A stretch of 64,000 bases of DNA. Origin: Carnobacterium_A antarcticum. GTDB taxonomy: Bacteria > Bacillota > Bacilli > Lactobacillales > Carnobacteriaceae. The notes beneath the pieces were generated by a model. It saw only the letters and a list, made by a program, of their open reading frames with translations. It was not told where the DNA came from and did no database searches. Position numbers and translations under genes: made by a program. Shown piece by piece: positions 26,378 to 33,813 of this stretch (within the stretch, counting starts at the first letter, position 1; each line of letters starts with the position of its first letter). The DNA lies in assembly GCF_042658365.1 (NCBI RefSeq), contig NZ_JBHSQC010000006.1. The stretch is one strand, 5' to 3'.

Positions 26378-26734
26378 ATGGCAAACGGTTTTTTTAAAGG
26401 ACTTATTTTCGGTTCATTAGTTGGCGGGGCTTATACTCTACTGAATACACCTCGCTCTGGAGAAGAAAACAGGGATGTTCTGCTGAACTATATTGACGAT
26501 ACAACCGTTCTAGTAGATGATGTTTCCAACAGTTTAACCGAATTAAAAGGAGCTATTTCGGAACTTACTAACGAAGGCAAAGCTTTAGCAGAGGAATTTA
26601 CAGAAGAGGTAACAGAATCTGTTGAAGAGTTTACTTATCAGGCTGAGCCTCGGATGCGACGGATACAAGAACAAACACAAAAATTGACGGATGATATCGA
26701 AACATTAAGCCAAAACGTCACTCCAGCACAGTAG
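26378..26734 (+). CDS. YtxH-like small membrane-associated protein
   Basis: The 118-residue protein has a Gly-rich N-terminal hydrophobic segment (GFFKGLIFGSLVGGAYTLLNTPRSG, ~3-27), the YtxH signature, and then an acidic amphipathic, probably coiled-coil C-terminus. Bacillus YhaH occupies the same place between hit and prsA. The function is not established; general-stress membrane proteins of this type are known. GGAGGAATAATC precedes the ATG, which follows the hit stop by 2 bp. Confidence 0.85.
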   Translation: MANGFFKGLIFGSLVGGAYTLLNTPRSGEENRDVLLNYIDDTTVLVDDVSNSLTELKGAISELTNEGKALAEEFTEEVTESVEEFTYQAEPRMRRIQEQTQKLTDDIETLSQNVTPAQ

Positions 26735-26740
26735 CTTCTA

Positions 26741-26783
26741 AAAAAATAGAACAAAATAATTTTATTATTTTGTTCTATTTTTT
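26741..26783 (+). terminator. Terminator after hit-ytxH
   Basis: AAAAAATAGAACAAAATAAT and its complement form a near-perfect 20-bp AT-rich stem with a 3-nt loop and T6. Confidence 0.93.
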
Positions 26784-26890
26784 ATGGTCTTTTTTTAGGA
26801 AAGCTGCTTTTACTAAATATGATTATTTTGTGATGATTAAGAGACTTTATTTTTGTTTTCCCGATTTTGTTTTTTTTATTTAAATGAGTG

Positions 26891-26929
26891 TGGTATATTA
26901 ATACTTGTGATTGTAAACGTTGCGTTACA
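26891..26929 (+). promoter_or_regulatory. prsA promoter with cre-like inverted repeat
   Basis: TGG TATATT (26891-26899) is an extended -10. Within the predicted start of the transcript, TGTAAACGTTGCGTTACA (26912-26929) has TGTAA/TTACA arms. Its first 11 bases fit the catabolite-repression cre consensus, but the last three do not. Confidence 0.5.
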
Positions 26930-26958
26930 TCGAAAAAAAAGAATGGATGTGTCTATAA

Positions 26959-27945
26959 ATGAAAAAACTTATTTTAACAGCTGCAACAGTGTTAGCTGGT
27001 TTAGCAATTGCTGGTTGTGCAGATAATACAGTTGCCTCAACAACTGCAGGTAAAATTTCACAAGACGAATTATATGAAGCAATGAAAACAAACGTGGGGT
27101 CTTCTACTCTACAACAATTGATCATTGAAGATGTTTTGTCAGAGAAATACGGAAAAGTTGTAACAGATAAAAAAGTTAGTAAAGAATACAAAACTCAAGA
27201 AGAATCTTACGGTGGCGCAGATGCCTTTAAATACGTATTATCTTCATCCGGTTTTACAGAATCTTCTTATAAAGATACGATTCGATTAAATCTTTTGATT
27301 GAAGAAGCTGTAAAAGACAATACAGAATTTACAGATGAAGAAATCCAAACAGCTTACGACGCTTATACACCACCAGTGACTGCTGCTCATATTCTTGTAG
27401 AAGATGAAGACCAAGCCAAAGATTTGATCACACAATTAAACGATGGTGCTGATTTTGCTACTCTTGCTAAAGAAAATTCTGCAGATACAGCTAGCGCTGA
27501 AAAAGGCGGAGAACTTACTTTTTCTACTGGTGAAATGATTCCAGAATTTGAAGAAGCTGCAATGAAGTTAAAAGAAGGCGAAATGACAACAGAACCCGTC
27601 CAAACAACTAATGGTTACCACATCATCAAGATGATCGAAAAACCAGAAAAAGGAACATTGAAAGAAGAACGCAAAAACATCGAAGCTCAATTGCTGCAAG
27701 CTAAGTTAGCCGATAGCGCTGCTATCCAAGCTATTCTTTCTTCTATCATGCAAGATGCTAACGTAGTTATCAATGACGAAGATCTTTCTACAGCTATGGA
27801 CAGCTACTTGCAAACTGCAGATTCAACAACAGAAGACACTTCTGCTGAAGATTCTGCTGCTACTGAATCGGCTCCTGCTGATTCAAGTACTGAAGACTCA
27901 AGTACAGCTGATTCAGCTGCCACTTCAGAAAGTTCAGCTGAATAA
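26959..27945 (+). CDS. prsA: PrsA foldase lipoprotein
   Basis: The 328-residue precursor has a lipoprotein signal peptide (MKKLILTAATVLAGLAIAGC, lipidated Cys at ~20). An N-terminal chaperone region follows, then one parvulin-type PPIase domain (~130-225: TAAHILVEDEDQAKDLI, ENSADTASAEKGGELTFSTGEMIPEFEEAA, TTNGYHIIKM). The tail of about 45 residues is made almost only of Ser/Thr/Asp/Glu/Ala. PrsA folds secreted proteins at the membrane-wall interface. The tail may span the wall; it is longer than in Bacillus PrsA. A weak GGATG lies 10 nt before the ATG. Confidence 0.95.
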   Translation: MKKLILTAATVLAGLAIAGCADNTVASTTAGKISQDELYEAMKTNVGSSTLQQLIIEDVLSEKYGKVVTDKKVSKEYKTQEESYGGADAFKYVLSSSGFTESSYKDTIRLNLLIEEAVKDNTEFTDEEIQTAYDAYTPPVTAAHILVEDEDQAKDLITQLNDGADFATLAKENSADTASAEKGGELTFSTGEMIPEFEEAAMKLKEGEMTTEPVQTTNGYHIIKMIEKPEKGTLKEERKNIEAQLLQAKLADSAAIQAILSSIMQDANVVINDEDLSTAMDSYLQTADSTTEDTSAEDSAATESAPADSSTEDSSTADSAATSESSAE

Positions 27946-27960
27946 AACACGTTGATTTAT

Positions 27961-28020
27961 AAAAAGAGGTTGGGACAAAAGTCCCAACCTCTTTTGCATA
28001 TCCGAATATTTATTCTAGAA
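27961..28020 (-). repeat. Left part of a dispersed hairpin repeat, interrupted by the gap
   Basis: Reading the minus strand, this matches 37936-37995 base for base with one clear substitution: TTCTAGAATAAATATTCGG, then ATGCAAAA and the hairpin GAGGTTGGGAC/GTCCCAACCTC. It also acts as the terminator of prsA. The rest of the copy would lie in the N run. Confidence 0.85.
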
Positions 28021-28159
28021 NNNNNNNNNNNNNNNNNNNNNNNNNNNNNNNNNNNNNNNNNNNNNNNNNNNNNNNNNNNNNNNNNNNNNNNNNNNNNNNN
28101 NNNNNNNNNNNNNNNNNNNNNNNNNNNNNNNNNNNNNNNNNNNNNNNNNNNNNNNNNNN
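28021..28159. other. Assembly gap, 139 N
   Basis: The bases are unknown. The left flank is the repeat above and the right flank is the 3' end of yhaM. The stop codon of yhaM is inside. Confidence 0.99.
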
Positions 28160-29118
28160 TCTTCATTATTTTCGCTTATTTGCGGTTTATAAAATGTTCG
28201 GTTATCTAATCCAAAGATACGTTCAGTGAACGCTCCTGGTTCTGTTCGACTTAAAGATGCACTCAGCATATTGATGGTGGCATCTAAATTATCGATCATA
28301 AATAAAATTTCAGCTTCTCTCAACTTCGGTCGAACCGGTGATCCATATTCTAATTTTCCGTGATGAGATAAAATCATATGTTTCAGCAGAATCACATCTT
28401 CGCTTTTATCGTCTATTTTCAACACTTGACAAGCTTTGGTGATTGCTTCGTCCACAATCACGATATGTCCAATCAAGTTCCCTTCCAATGTGTATTCTGT
28501 TGAAATGGGGCCAGACAATTCCATTACTTTTCCTAAATCATGCAGAATGATTCCTGAAAACAATAATGGCCTATTGATATCTTCATATTGATCAGCAATT
28601 GTTTTAGCCATTCTTAGCATTGAAACCGTGTGAAATGCCAATCCTCCTATAAAAGCATGATGGAAACGCTTGGCTGCTGGGTATTGAAAAAAGTCCTTTT
28701 GGTAATGATTCAAAAGATGGCGAACAATTCGGTTCATATTTGCATTAGTGATCTCGAAAAGAGTTTCATTGATTTCTTCCATCATTTCTTCTTTTTTCAG
28801 AGGTGCTCGTTCAATAAAAAGTTCCGGTGTATCTGGTTCACCAGCTTTTGTAACCCGCAACTTAAATATTTTAATTTGCGGATTGCCTTGATAAAGTTCT
28901 CGTTTGCCTGATAGCATAACCACTTTGCCAGCAGTCAAAGAAGCGATATCGTCTTCCGACGCATCCCAAAACTTGCCATCCATTTGTCCACTGGTATCTT
29001 GAAATGTGAACGCAATAAATTTTTTCCCATTTTTAGCTACTCTAACATCAGCAGCTTTGATTAATAAATAAATCTCAAACGTATCGTCTACATTGTATTC
29101 AAATAGCTTTTTTTCCAT
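28160..29118 (-). CDS. yhaM: 3'-5' exoribonuclease YhaM, 3' end lost in gap
   Basis: About 319 residues are visible. They include an N-terminal OB fold (~1-100, QDTSGQMDGKFWDASEDD) and an HD phosphohydrolase domain with HHAFIGGLAFHTVSMLRMAK and ILHDLGKVMELSG, plus HHGKLEYGSP. Bacillus YhaM is about 314 residues, so only the last few codons and the stop are missing. YhaM degrades RNA and can act on single-stranded DNA. The frame is open 9 codons further upstream, but the ATG at 29118 has GAGGGAG and matches the family start. It is last of yhaO-yhaN-yhaM. Confidence 0.93.
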
Positions 29119-29147
29119 GCGACTCCCTCTCTCTTCTTCTGTCATAG

Positions 29148-31994
29148 TCAGTATAACATTTCTATCTGCTCTTTTCGAAAATTACTTAGTGCCTCTTTAT
29201 CAAAAGTAAAATAAAAAATTTGCGTTTTCTCGCTCATTCGCTTCATCAATTTTATCATCTGTGATTTACGGTCTTGATCAAAATTCACGAATCCGTCATC
29301 AATCATCAATGGCAATTGAACGATGTCGCTAGCATTTTTAACAAAAGCAAAGCGTAAGGCAACATACAATTGTTCTGCTGTTCCTTGAGACAGTTCCGTT
29401 GCGTCAAAAATAGTTCCATCTTGTCGTTGGACTTCTATTTTATCGTCTTTTACAAATACTTGCTGATAACGCTCATTTGTCAACAGTTTGAAAAACTCGG
29501 TCGTATCTTGAAGAGTCTCTGGAAAACGGTCTTTTCGAGCATGTGTCAGCGCACGTTCGATCAATTCAGCTGCTACTCTGTAGCTAGCCCATTTATTGAC
29601 CAACTCTTGCAATTCACTTTTTAAATTTGCATATTCTTGTAACAAAACAGAATAGGCCCCGCCTTTTTCTAATTCGTTCAAGGCTACCTCACATTTAATT
29701 TTTTGATTGATTTGTTGTTCTTCCGTTTTTTTGTACTGCTGAATCTGTTTCCTCGTTTTTTCTATATCCTCCAGTAAATCTGTTCGGTCTCGGTACTGTT
29801 CAAGTAAGCTGATGTCTTCCGATACTTGTTGTTTAAGCAATGCCAAACGAGCTTGCTTTTGTTTTCGTTCTTCAAATAAAACATAGTTCTTTCGGAAATC
29901 TTGTTCGTTTTTGGCTTTGACCGAGCGAAATAAATCATTGCGTTGGTTTTCAAGCTCTCGCTGTTTATACACCCACTGTTTAAGTTGTTCTTGGTGCTCT
30001 TCTTCTTTTTTAGATAACGCTGCAAGGGCTTGTTCGTCACCCTTAGCTTCTTGATAAAAACGTAAAAAACCTGATAGTACTGCTGGCAAATGCCGCCAAT
30101 CCACAAAAATCACTGGTTCTAAAAAATCAACTTGTGCTTTCCACTCCACTAATTTTTCGTTTAGTTGTTCCAGCTGCTTCTCTTTCTCTTCAACAGCTTT
30201 ATTGCGTTCTCGCAACGAATCAAATAAGTCGCCTTTTTTCACTAAGTCTGTTATCGAAAAGGATGAGGGATAGCCATTTTGTTCATTGATTCTATGGGAT
30301 TCTTCTTGATTTTCTTGTTGTTTACGCCTAATTATTTCACTTTTTTCTGTAGCTTGTTTTAATTCAACAGCGACTTGATCGATTTCAGCTAATTTATCAC
30401 GCCATTGTTTTCGAAGTTCGATTTGTTTGATGTAATCTTCGTAAGTATAAGCAACAGCAGGCTCTGTTTTAGCCAGTTTATTTTTAGCCGGTTTTTTAAT
30501 GGCTAAAAATAAACTGCTGATTACTAGCAATAGACCAAACCCTACCAAAAATAAGCTGAACCCATTGCTTAAAAACAACCCGCTAAAACTAGCGAACAAA
30601 CCGACAAGAATACCTGAACCTGCCGTTAATAACTTCTTATTAGCAGACGGAACAGTTGTCTGGATCTGCTTTTCAGGAAGACTACGAGCAGCTTTTTTTT
30701 GATGGGATTCTTCAACTTGTTGTAATGTTGCTTTGTCCCATAACAACGGTTCAATTTTATCTAATTGGGTGGATAAGGACTCATTTTGATACTGTAAAAA
30801 AGCAGTTTTCTCTGCTGCTTCCTGCTTTTTTTCTTCTGACTCTCTTGTTTTTTGATACAGCAACTGATAAGCCCTTTTCTGTTCAGGTGTTTGAGCTGGC
30901 GGAATAGACTGCCCAATGTTTAAACCAAGTTGTAATTTATCTCGCACCATTAGATTTGTTTCTTTTTGTATGTCGCGTTCAATAAATTCTTTTTCTTGTA
31001 ACATAGCTTTGATGTTGTCCGATGAAGCAAATAACTCTTGAATGCTTTCTTTATGTGTTAAATAAAGCTGTTGGCTTTGCGTTAGTTTGCTTTTTTCTTT
31101 CAGGTGCTTAGAGCGCTCATTTTCTTGCATAATGTCTATCCGCACTTGCTCAATCGCTTGGTTCAAATGATTCAACTGATACAACCCATCTTCTGGCAGT
31201 TCTGCCAGAGTCAGTTGACTGAGTTCTTGTTGAATGAGCAGCATTTCAGAAAAGTGATTCCAGTTCGTAGCTAGATGATTCAGTTGTTCCAACCGTTCTT
31301 CTGCTTGAACAGAGCGTTTTCTGAGAGACACGATTTCGTTTTCAAATGCTTCTTTTTGAGTATATAAGGTTGTGTATTCATCATTTTTTTCTTTAGCAAA
31401 GCGAACTTGTTTTCTTTTTGCTTCTACTTGTTTAATTTTTTGATTGATTTCAGGAACACGCCCAGTTTGTTTATACAATTTTCCTGCTTCTAATTGAAAC
31501 TTGTCAGCAACTTTTAACAGTTGTTCATTTCCTAATGTTCCTACACTTAAAAAATAACGGTTTAATTTAGTCCGGTTCATTTGTTGGATTTTCTGAAGAC
31601 CAAATAGATTAAATGAAAATAGCGCTTGGTAAGTTGCTTTGTCTATTCCATTAACAATTTTTTCCAATAAGGCATCTGATCCAACTTCACCGTTAGCTAA
31701 CGTAACCGTCACTTCTCCATTGGCTTTCCCTTTTATGCGTTCAATAATGACCTCACCAAAAGGTGTATCGGAAACGACAAGTCGTCCGCCATATTGTGAA
31801 CTGTTTTTTGGTTCATAACGTAATTCTGAACTTTGTTTGGTTGGAAAACCAAACAAGATACTATGAATAAAAGCCATTAAGGTTGTTTTCCCTGCTTCGT
31901 TTTCTCCATAAAAAAGTTGCAGTTGTTGCAATGGATCAATCTTTTTATCAATCCATTTTCCAAATCCATAGACTTCGAGAGACTTAATTTTCAC
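29148..31994 (-). CDS. yhaN: YhaN, SbcC-like AAA ATPase with membrane segment
   Basis: The product has 948 residues from a GTG start. Walker A GENEAGKTTLMAFIHSILFG lies near the N-terminus, followed by long coiled coils (~185-450 and ~545-800). A hydrophobic hairpin sits at ~475-520 (LLTAGSGILVGLFASFSG, FLVGFGLLLVISSLFLAI). The C-terminal half ATPase has LSQGTAEQLYVALR (signature) and MIDDGFVNFD (Walker B). YhaN pairs with the YhaO nuclease in DNA-end processing. An ATG at 32045 also keeps the frame open, but GTG at 31994 has AAGGAAG and gives the family start KIKSLEVYGFGKW. It overlaps yhaO by 11 nt. Confidence 0.93.
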   Translation of the reverse strand: MKIKSLEVYGFGKWIDKKIDPLQQLQLFYGENEAGKTTLMAFIHSILFGFPTKQSSELRYEPKNSSQYGGRLVVSDTPFGEVIIERIKGKANGEVTVTLANGEVGSDALLEKIVNGIDKATYQALFSFNLFGLQKIQQMNRTKLNRYFLSVGTLGNEQLLKVADKFQLEAGKLYKQTGRVPEINQKIKQVEAKRKQVRFAKEKNDEYTTLYTQKEAFENEIVSLRKRSVQAEERLEQLNHLATNWNHFSEMLLIQQELSQLTLAELPEDGLYQLNHLNQAIEQVRIDIMQENERSKHLKEKSKLTQSQQLYLTHKESIQELFASSDNIKAMLQEKEFIERDIQKETNLMVRDKLQLGLNIGQSIPPAQTPEQKRAYQLLYQKTRESEEKKQEAAEKTAFLQYQNESLSTQLDKIEPLLWDKATLQQVEESHQKKAARSLPEKQIQTTVPSANKKLLTAGSGILVGLFASFSGLFLSNGFSLFLVGFGLLLVISSLFLAIKKPAKNKLAKTEPAVAYTYEDYIKQIELRKQWRDKLAEIDQVAVELKQATEKSEIIRRKQQENQEESHRINEQNGYPSSFSITDLVKKGDLFDSLRERNKAVEEKEKQLEQLNEKLVEWKAQVDFLEPVIFVDWRHLPAVLSGFLRFYQEAKGDEQALAALSKKEEEHQEQLKQWVYKQRELENQRNDLFRSVKAKNEQDFRKNYVLFEERKQKQARLALLKQQVSEDISLLEQYRDRTDLLEDIEKTRKQIQQYKKTEEQQINQKIKCEVALNELEKGGAYSVLLQEYANLKSELQELVNKWASYRVAAELIERALTHARKDRFPETLQDTTEFFKLLTNERYQQVFVKDDKIEVQRQDGTIFDATELSQGTAEQLYVALRFAFVKNASDIVQLPLMIDDGFVNFDQDRKSQMIKLMKRMSEKTQIFYFTFDKEALSNFRKEQIEMLY

Positions 31995-33231
31995 TTTCAG
32001 CACTTCCTTCGATCCCCAACAATAACTGAACTTGTTGTTTAGCATTTTCTAAAATTTGTTGTCGATACATTTCATCTCTCGTATCGAGCAGGTCTGCTAC
32101 CCCAGCATGATCAAAAAACACATTCGTCAGCTCATTAAAAACGGCTTCTTGCTTGATCTCTGCCATAGCCTTCTGCCATTCTTCAGGAAACAGCTGCATA
32201 TATTGAGCGGTTCCTTGGGCTTCGGCGTTCATTCCTACTTGGTAGACCCATACAAATGTTTTGGTTTTGGCTATTTGCTGTAATGCTTCTAATAATTCCC
32301 CTTGCTCTACTTTTTTTCTAACTCCATCGAGCAATTCATCCGTATCTTCTAACAAGATGGAAAGAAAAATATTATAAGCTTCATTTTTTTTCTCTGCAAT
32401 GGCTTCTTGGATTAAGCGATAAACGTCTTCCAAGGTTTTTTTATTTTTAACAGAGACCACTAATTTTTCCCATTGAATCGTTGCGGTAGGACAAAAAACA
32501 ATTTGTTCTTTAGTATCCGTTAAAGTAACCCACTCACAGCCCTTTGGTCCGTTTTCTTTGCTGCTGCGCCCTTGTGTGTTGCCAGAATAGATGACTGGGG
32601 GGTTAATCGCTAATCGTTGACGTTTATGGATATGTCCGAGTGCCCAATAATCGTACTGTTTGCTTTTTAATTCCCCCAATGAAAAAGGAGCATAATTCCC
32701 ATGTTCGGATTCCAGACCTTCAGAAAAGCCATGCAATAAGCCGATTTGGTAATCTGCTTCAGCAAATCTTATCGGATAGTCACTGATTTTCCTTTCATTT
32801 ACCCAACGTTTTGTGTAACTAAACCCTGTTATTGCAACTTTTTCATTACGTTTAGTCGTTAACCAATGCGTTTCAGGGTGTTCCTTAAAAATCGTAACAT
32901 TTTCCGGCATTTCCAAATGCAACCCTTGGTTTTCTATGTAGTCATGATTTCCATGCAATAAATACACTGGAATTTCTTGTTGATTTAACCGTTCCATTTC
33001 GTTTCTCAAATAAGCTTGAGCTTTTACACTGCGGTCATCGTTATCGTAAATATCCCCTACTAAACAAACAAAATCGACTTCTTTTTCAATAGCCACATCA
33101 ACTAATCTAGTGAGTGCCTGAAAAGTTGAATGGTAAATAGCTTCCCAGATAAAAGTCGGCATCGATTTCAAACCAATAAAGGGACTGTCTAAATGTAAAT
33201 CGGCGCCATGTATAAATTGAACCACTGTCAT
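31984..33231 (-). CDS. yhaO: YhaO, SbcD-like metallophosphoesterase (DNA repair nuclease)
   Basis: The 415-residue product has the five calcineurin-type motifs: HGADLHLDSPF, GDIYDNDD, LHGNHDY, GLLHGFSEG and LGHIHKRQ. A capping/C-terminal domain follows. It should be a Mn-dependent exo/endonuclease acting with YhaN. It starts yhaO-yhaN-yhaM. AAAGGA is 3 nt before the ATG used here and 9 nt before a GTG two codons later, so initiation may be at the GTG. A LexA-box-like sequence lies ~55 bp upstream. Confidence 0.94.
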   Translation of the reverse strand: MTVVQFIHGADLHLDSPFIGLKSMPTFIWEAIYHSTFQALTRLVDVAIEKEVDFVCLVGDIYDNDDRSVKAQAYLRNEMERLNQQEIPVYLLHGNHDYIENQGLHLEMPENVTIFKEHPETHWLTTKRNEKVAITGFSYTKRWVNERKISDYPIRFAEADYQIGLLHGFSEGLESEHGNYAPFSLGELKSKQYDYWALGHIHKRQRLAINPPVIYSGNTQGRSSKENGPKGCEWVTLTDTKEQIVFCPTATIQWEKLVVSVKNKKTLEDVYRLIQEAIAEKKNEAYNIFLSILLEDTDELLDGVRKKVEQGELLEALQQIAKTKTFVWVYQVGMNAEAQGTAQYMQLFPEEWQKAMAEIKQEAVFNELTNVFFDHAGVADLLDTRDEMYRQQILENAKQQVQLLLGIEGSAESEN

Positions 33232-33285
33232 CCATCCTTTCTTCAGATTTTTTTCTTTTTTGTTGTATTCCTTTATCTTTGAATG

Positions 33286-33299
33286 GGCACATATGTTCC
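33286..33299 (-). promoter_or_regulatory. LexA-box-like site upstream of yhaO
   Basis: GGAACATATGTGCC matches 11 of 13 defined positions of the Gram-positive box CGAACRNRYGTTYC and contains the ideal core GAACATATGT. A matching promoter could not be placed with certainty. Confidence 0.55.
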
Positions 33300-33310
33300 G
33301 TTCTATGAAT

Positions 33311-33357
33311 AAAAAAAGAGTTCACTACAATAGCTAAACTCTAGTGAACTCTTTTTT
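33311..33357 (-). terminator. Terminator after the YlbF/YheA-family gene
   Basis: AAAAAAGAGTTCACTA and TAGTGAACTCTTTTTT are perfect arms; the minus-strand copy ends in a T-run, 7 bp after the stop at 33364. Confidence 0.92.
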
Positions 33358-33363
33358 ACTAGA

Positions 33364-33711
33364 TTACCCTTGATAAATATCTTGAATAGGTTTCATAATG
33401 ATACGGTTTAAGTCATCAATCAATGTGCTTAATTTTTGTTCTGCTTCCATTAAATCTTTAATGATAAGGTTCTCGCCTGATTTCAATGCCATCTCTTGAG
33501 CTTCTTTGATTTCTTCTTCCAAAATCTCTTCACCAGACATTTGTTTTTGTTGCAAACTCATTTGAATCTCTTGGAATTGTTGAAACACTTCATTTGCTTC
33601 AGGATCTTCTTTAACGGCTGCAAAAGCTGCTTGTAAATCAGCGTAAGCTTCCGTTTCTCTTAATTCTTTTTCGAGTTGGTTAGCTGTATCATAAATGTTC
33701 GTATCCATCAT
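33364..33711 (-). CDS. YlbF/YmcA/YheA-family protein
   Basis: The 115-residue, almost entirely helical acidic protein has the family core (YADLQAAFAAVKEDPEANEVFQQFQEIQMSLQQKQMSGEEI). YlbF and YmcA of Bacillus regulate RNase Y; this one is closest in layout to YheA, whose role is not known. It sits beside yhaO as yheA does in related Bacilli. It has its own promoter and terminator, so it is monocistronic. Two adjacent ATG codons start the frame, preceded by GGGAGAGTGATTTAG. Confidence 0.88.
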   Translation of the reverse strand: MMDTNIYDTANQLEKELRETEAYADLQAAFAAVKEDPEANEVFQQFQEIQMSLQQKQMSGEEILEEEIKEAQEMALKSGENLIIKDLMEAEQKLSTLIDDLNRIIMKPIQDIYQG

Positions 33712-33749
33712 CTAAATCACTCTCCCGGTATTTTTATCTTCACCTGTTT

Positions 33750-33778
33750 ACTATACCATTTTTTATTTTCTTTTCCAA
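33750..33778 (-). promoter_or_regulatory. Promoter of the YlbF/YheA-family gene
   Basis: TTGGAA (33773-33778) and TATAGT (33750-33755) are 17 bp apart, with TGG before the -10. Confidence 0.75.
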
Positions 33779-33813
33779 ATAATCCCTTTTATTTTCACAA
33801 TATTTTTATTCGT

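Noticed and set aside
27773..27955. 60-codon plus-strand frame in the 3' end of prsA
   Set aside because: It is a frame shift of the repetitive Ser/Thr/Asp/Ala tail, giving a Leu/Gln-rich nonsense peptide.
27952..28209. Frames reading through the N run
   Set aside because: They are artefacts of unknown bases; only the yhaM part right of the gap is supported.
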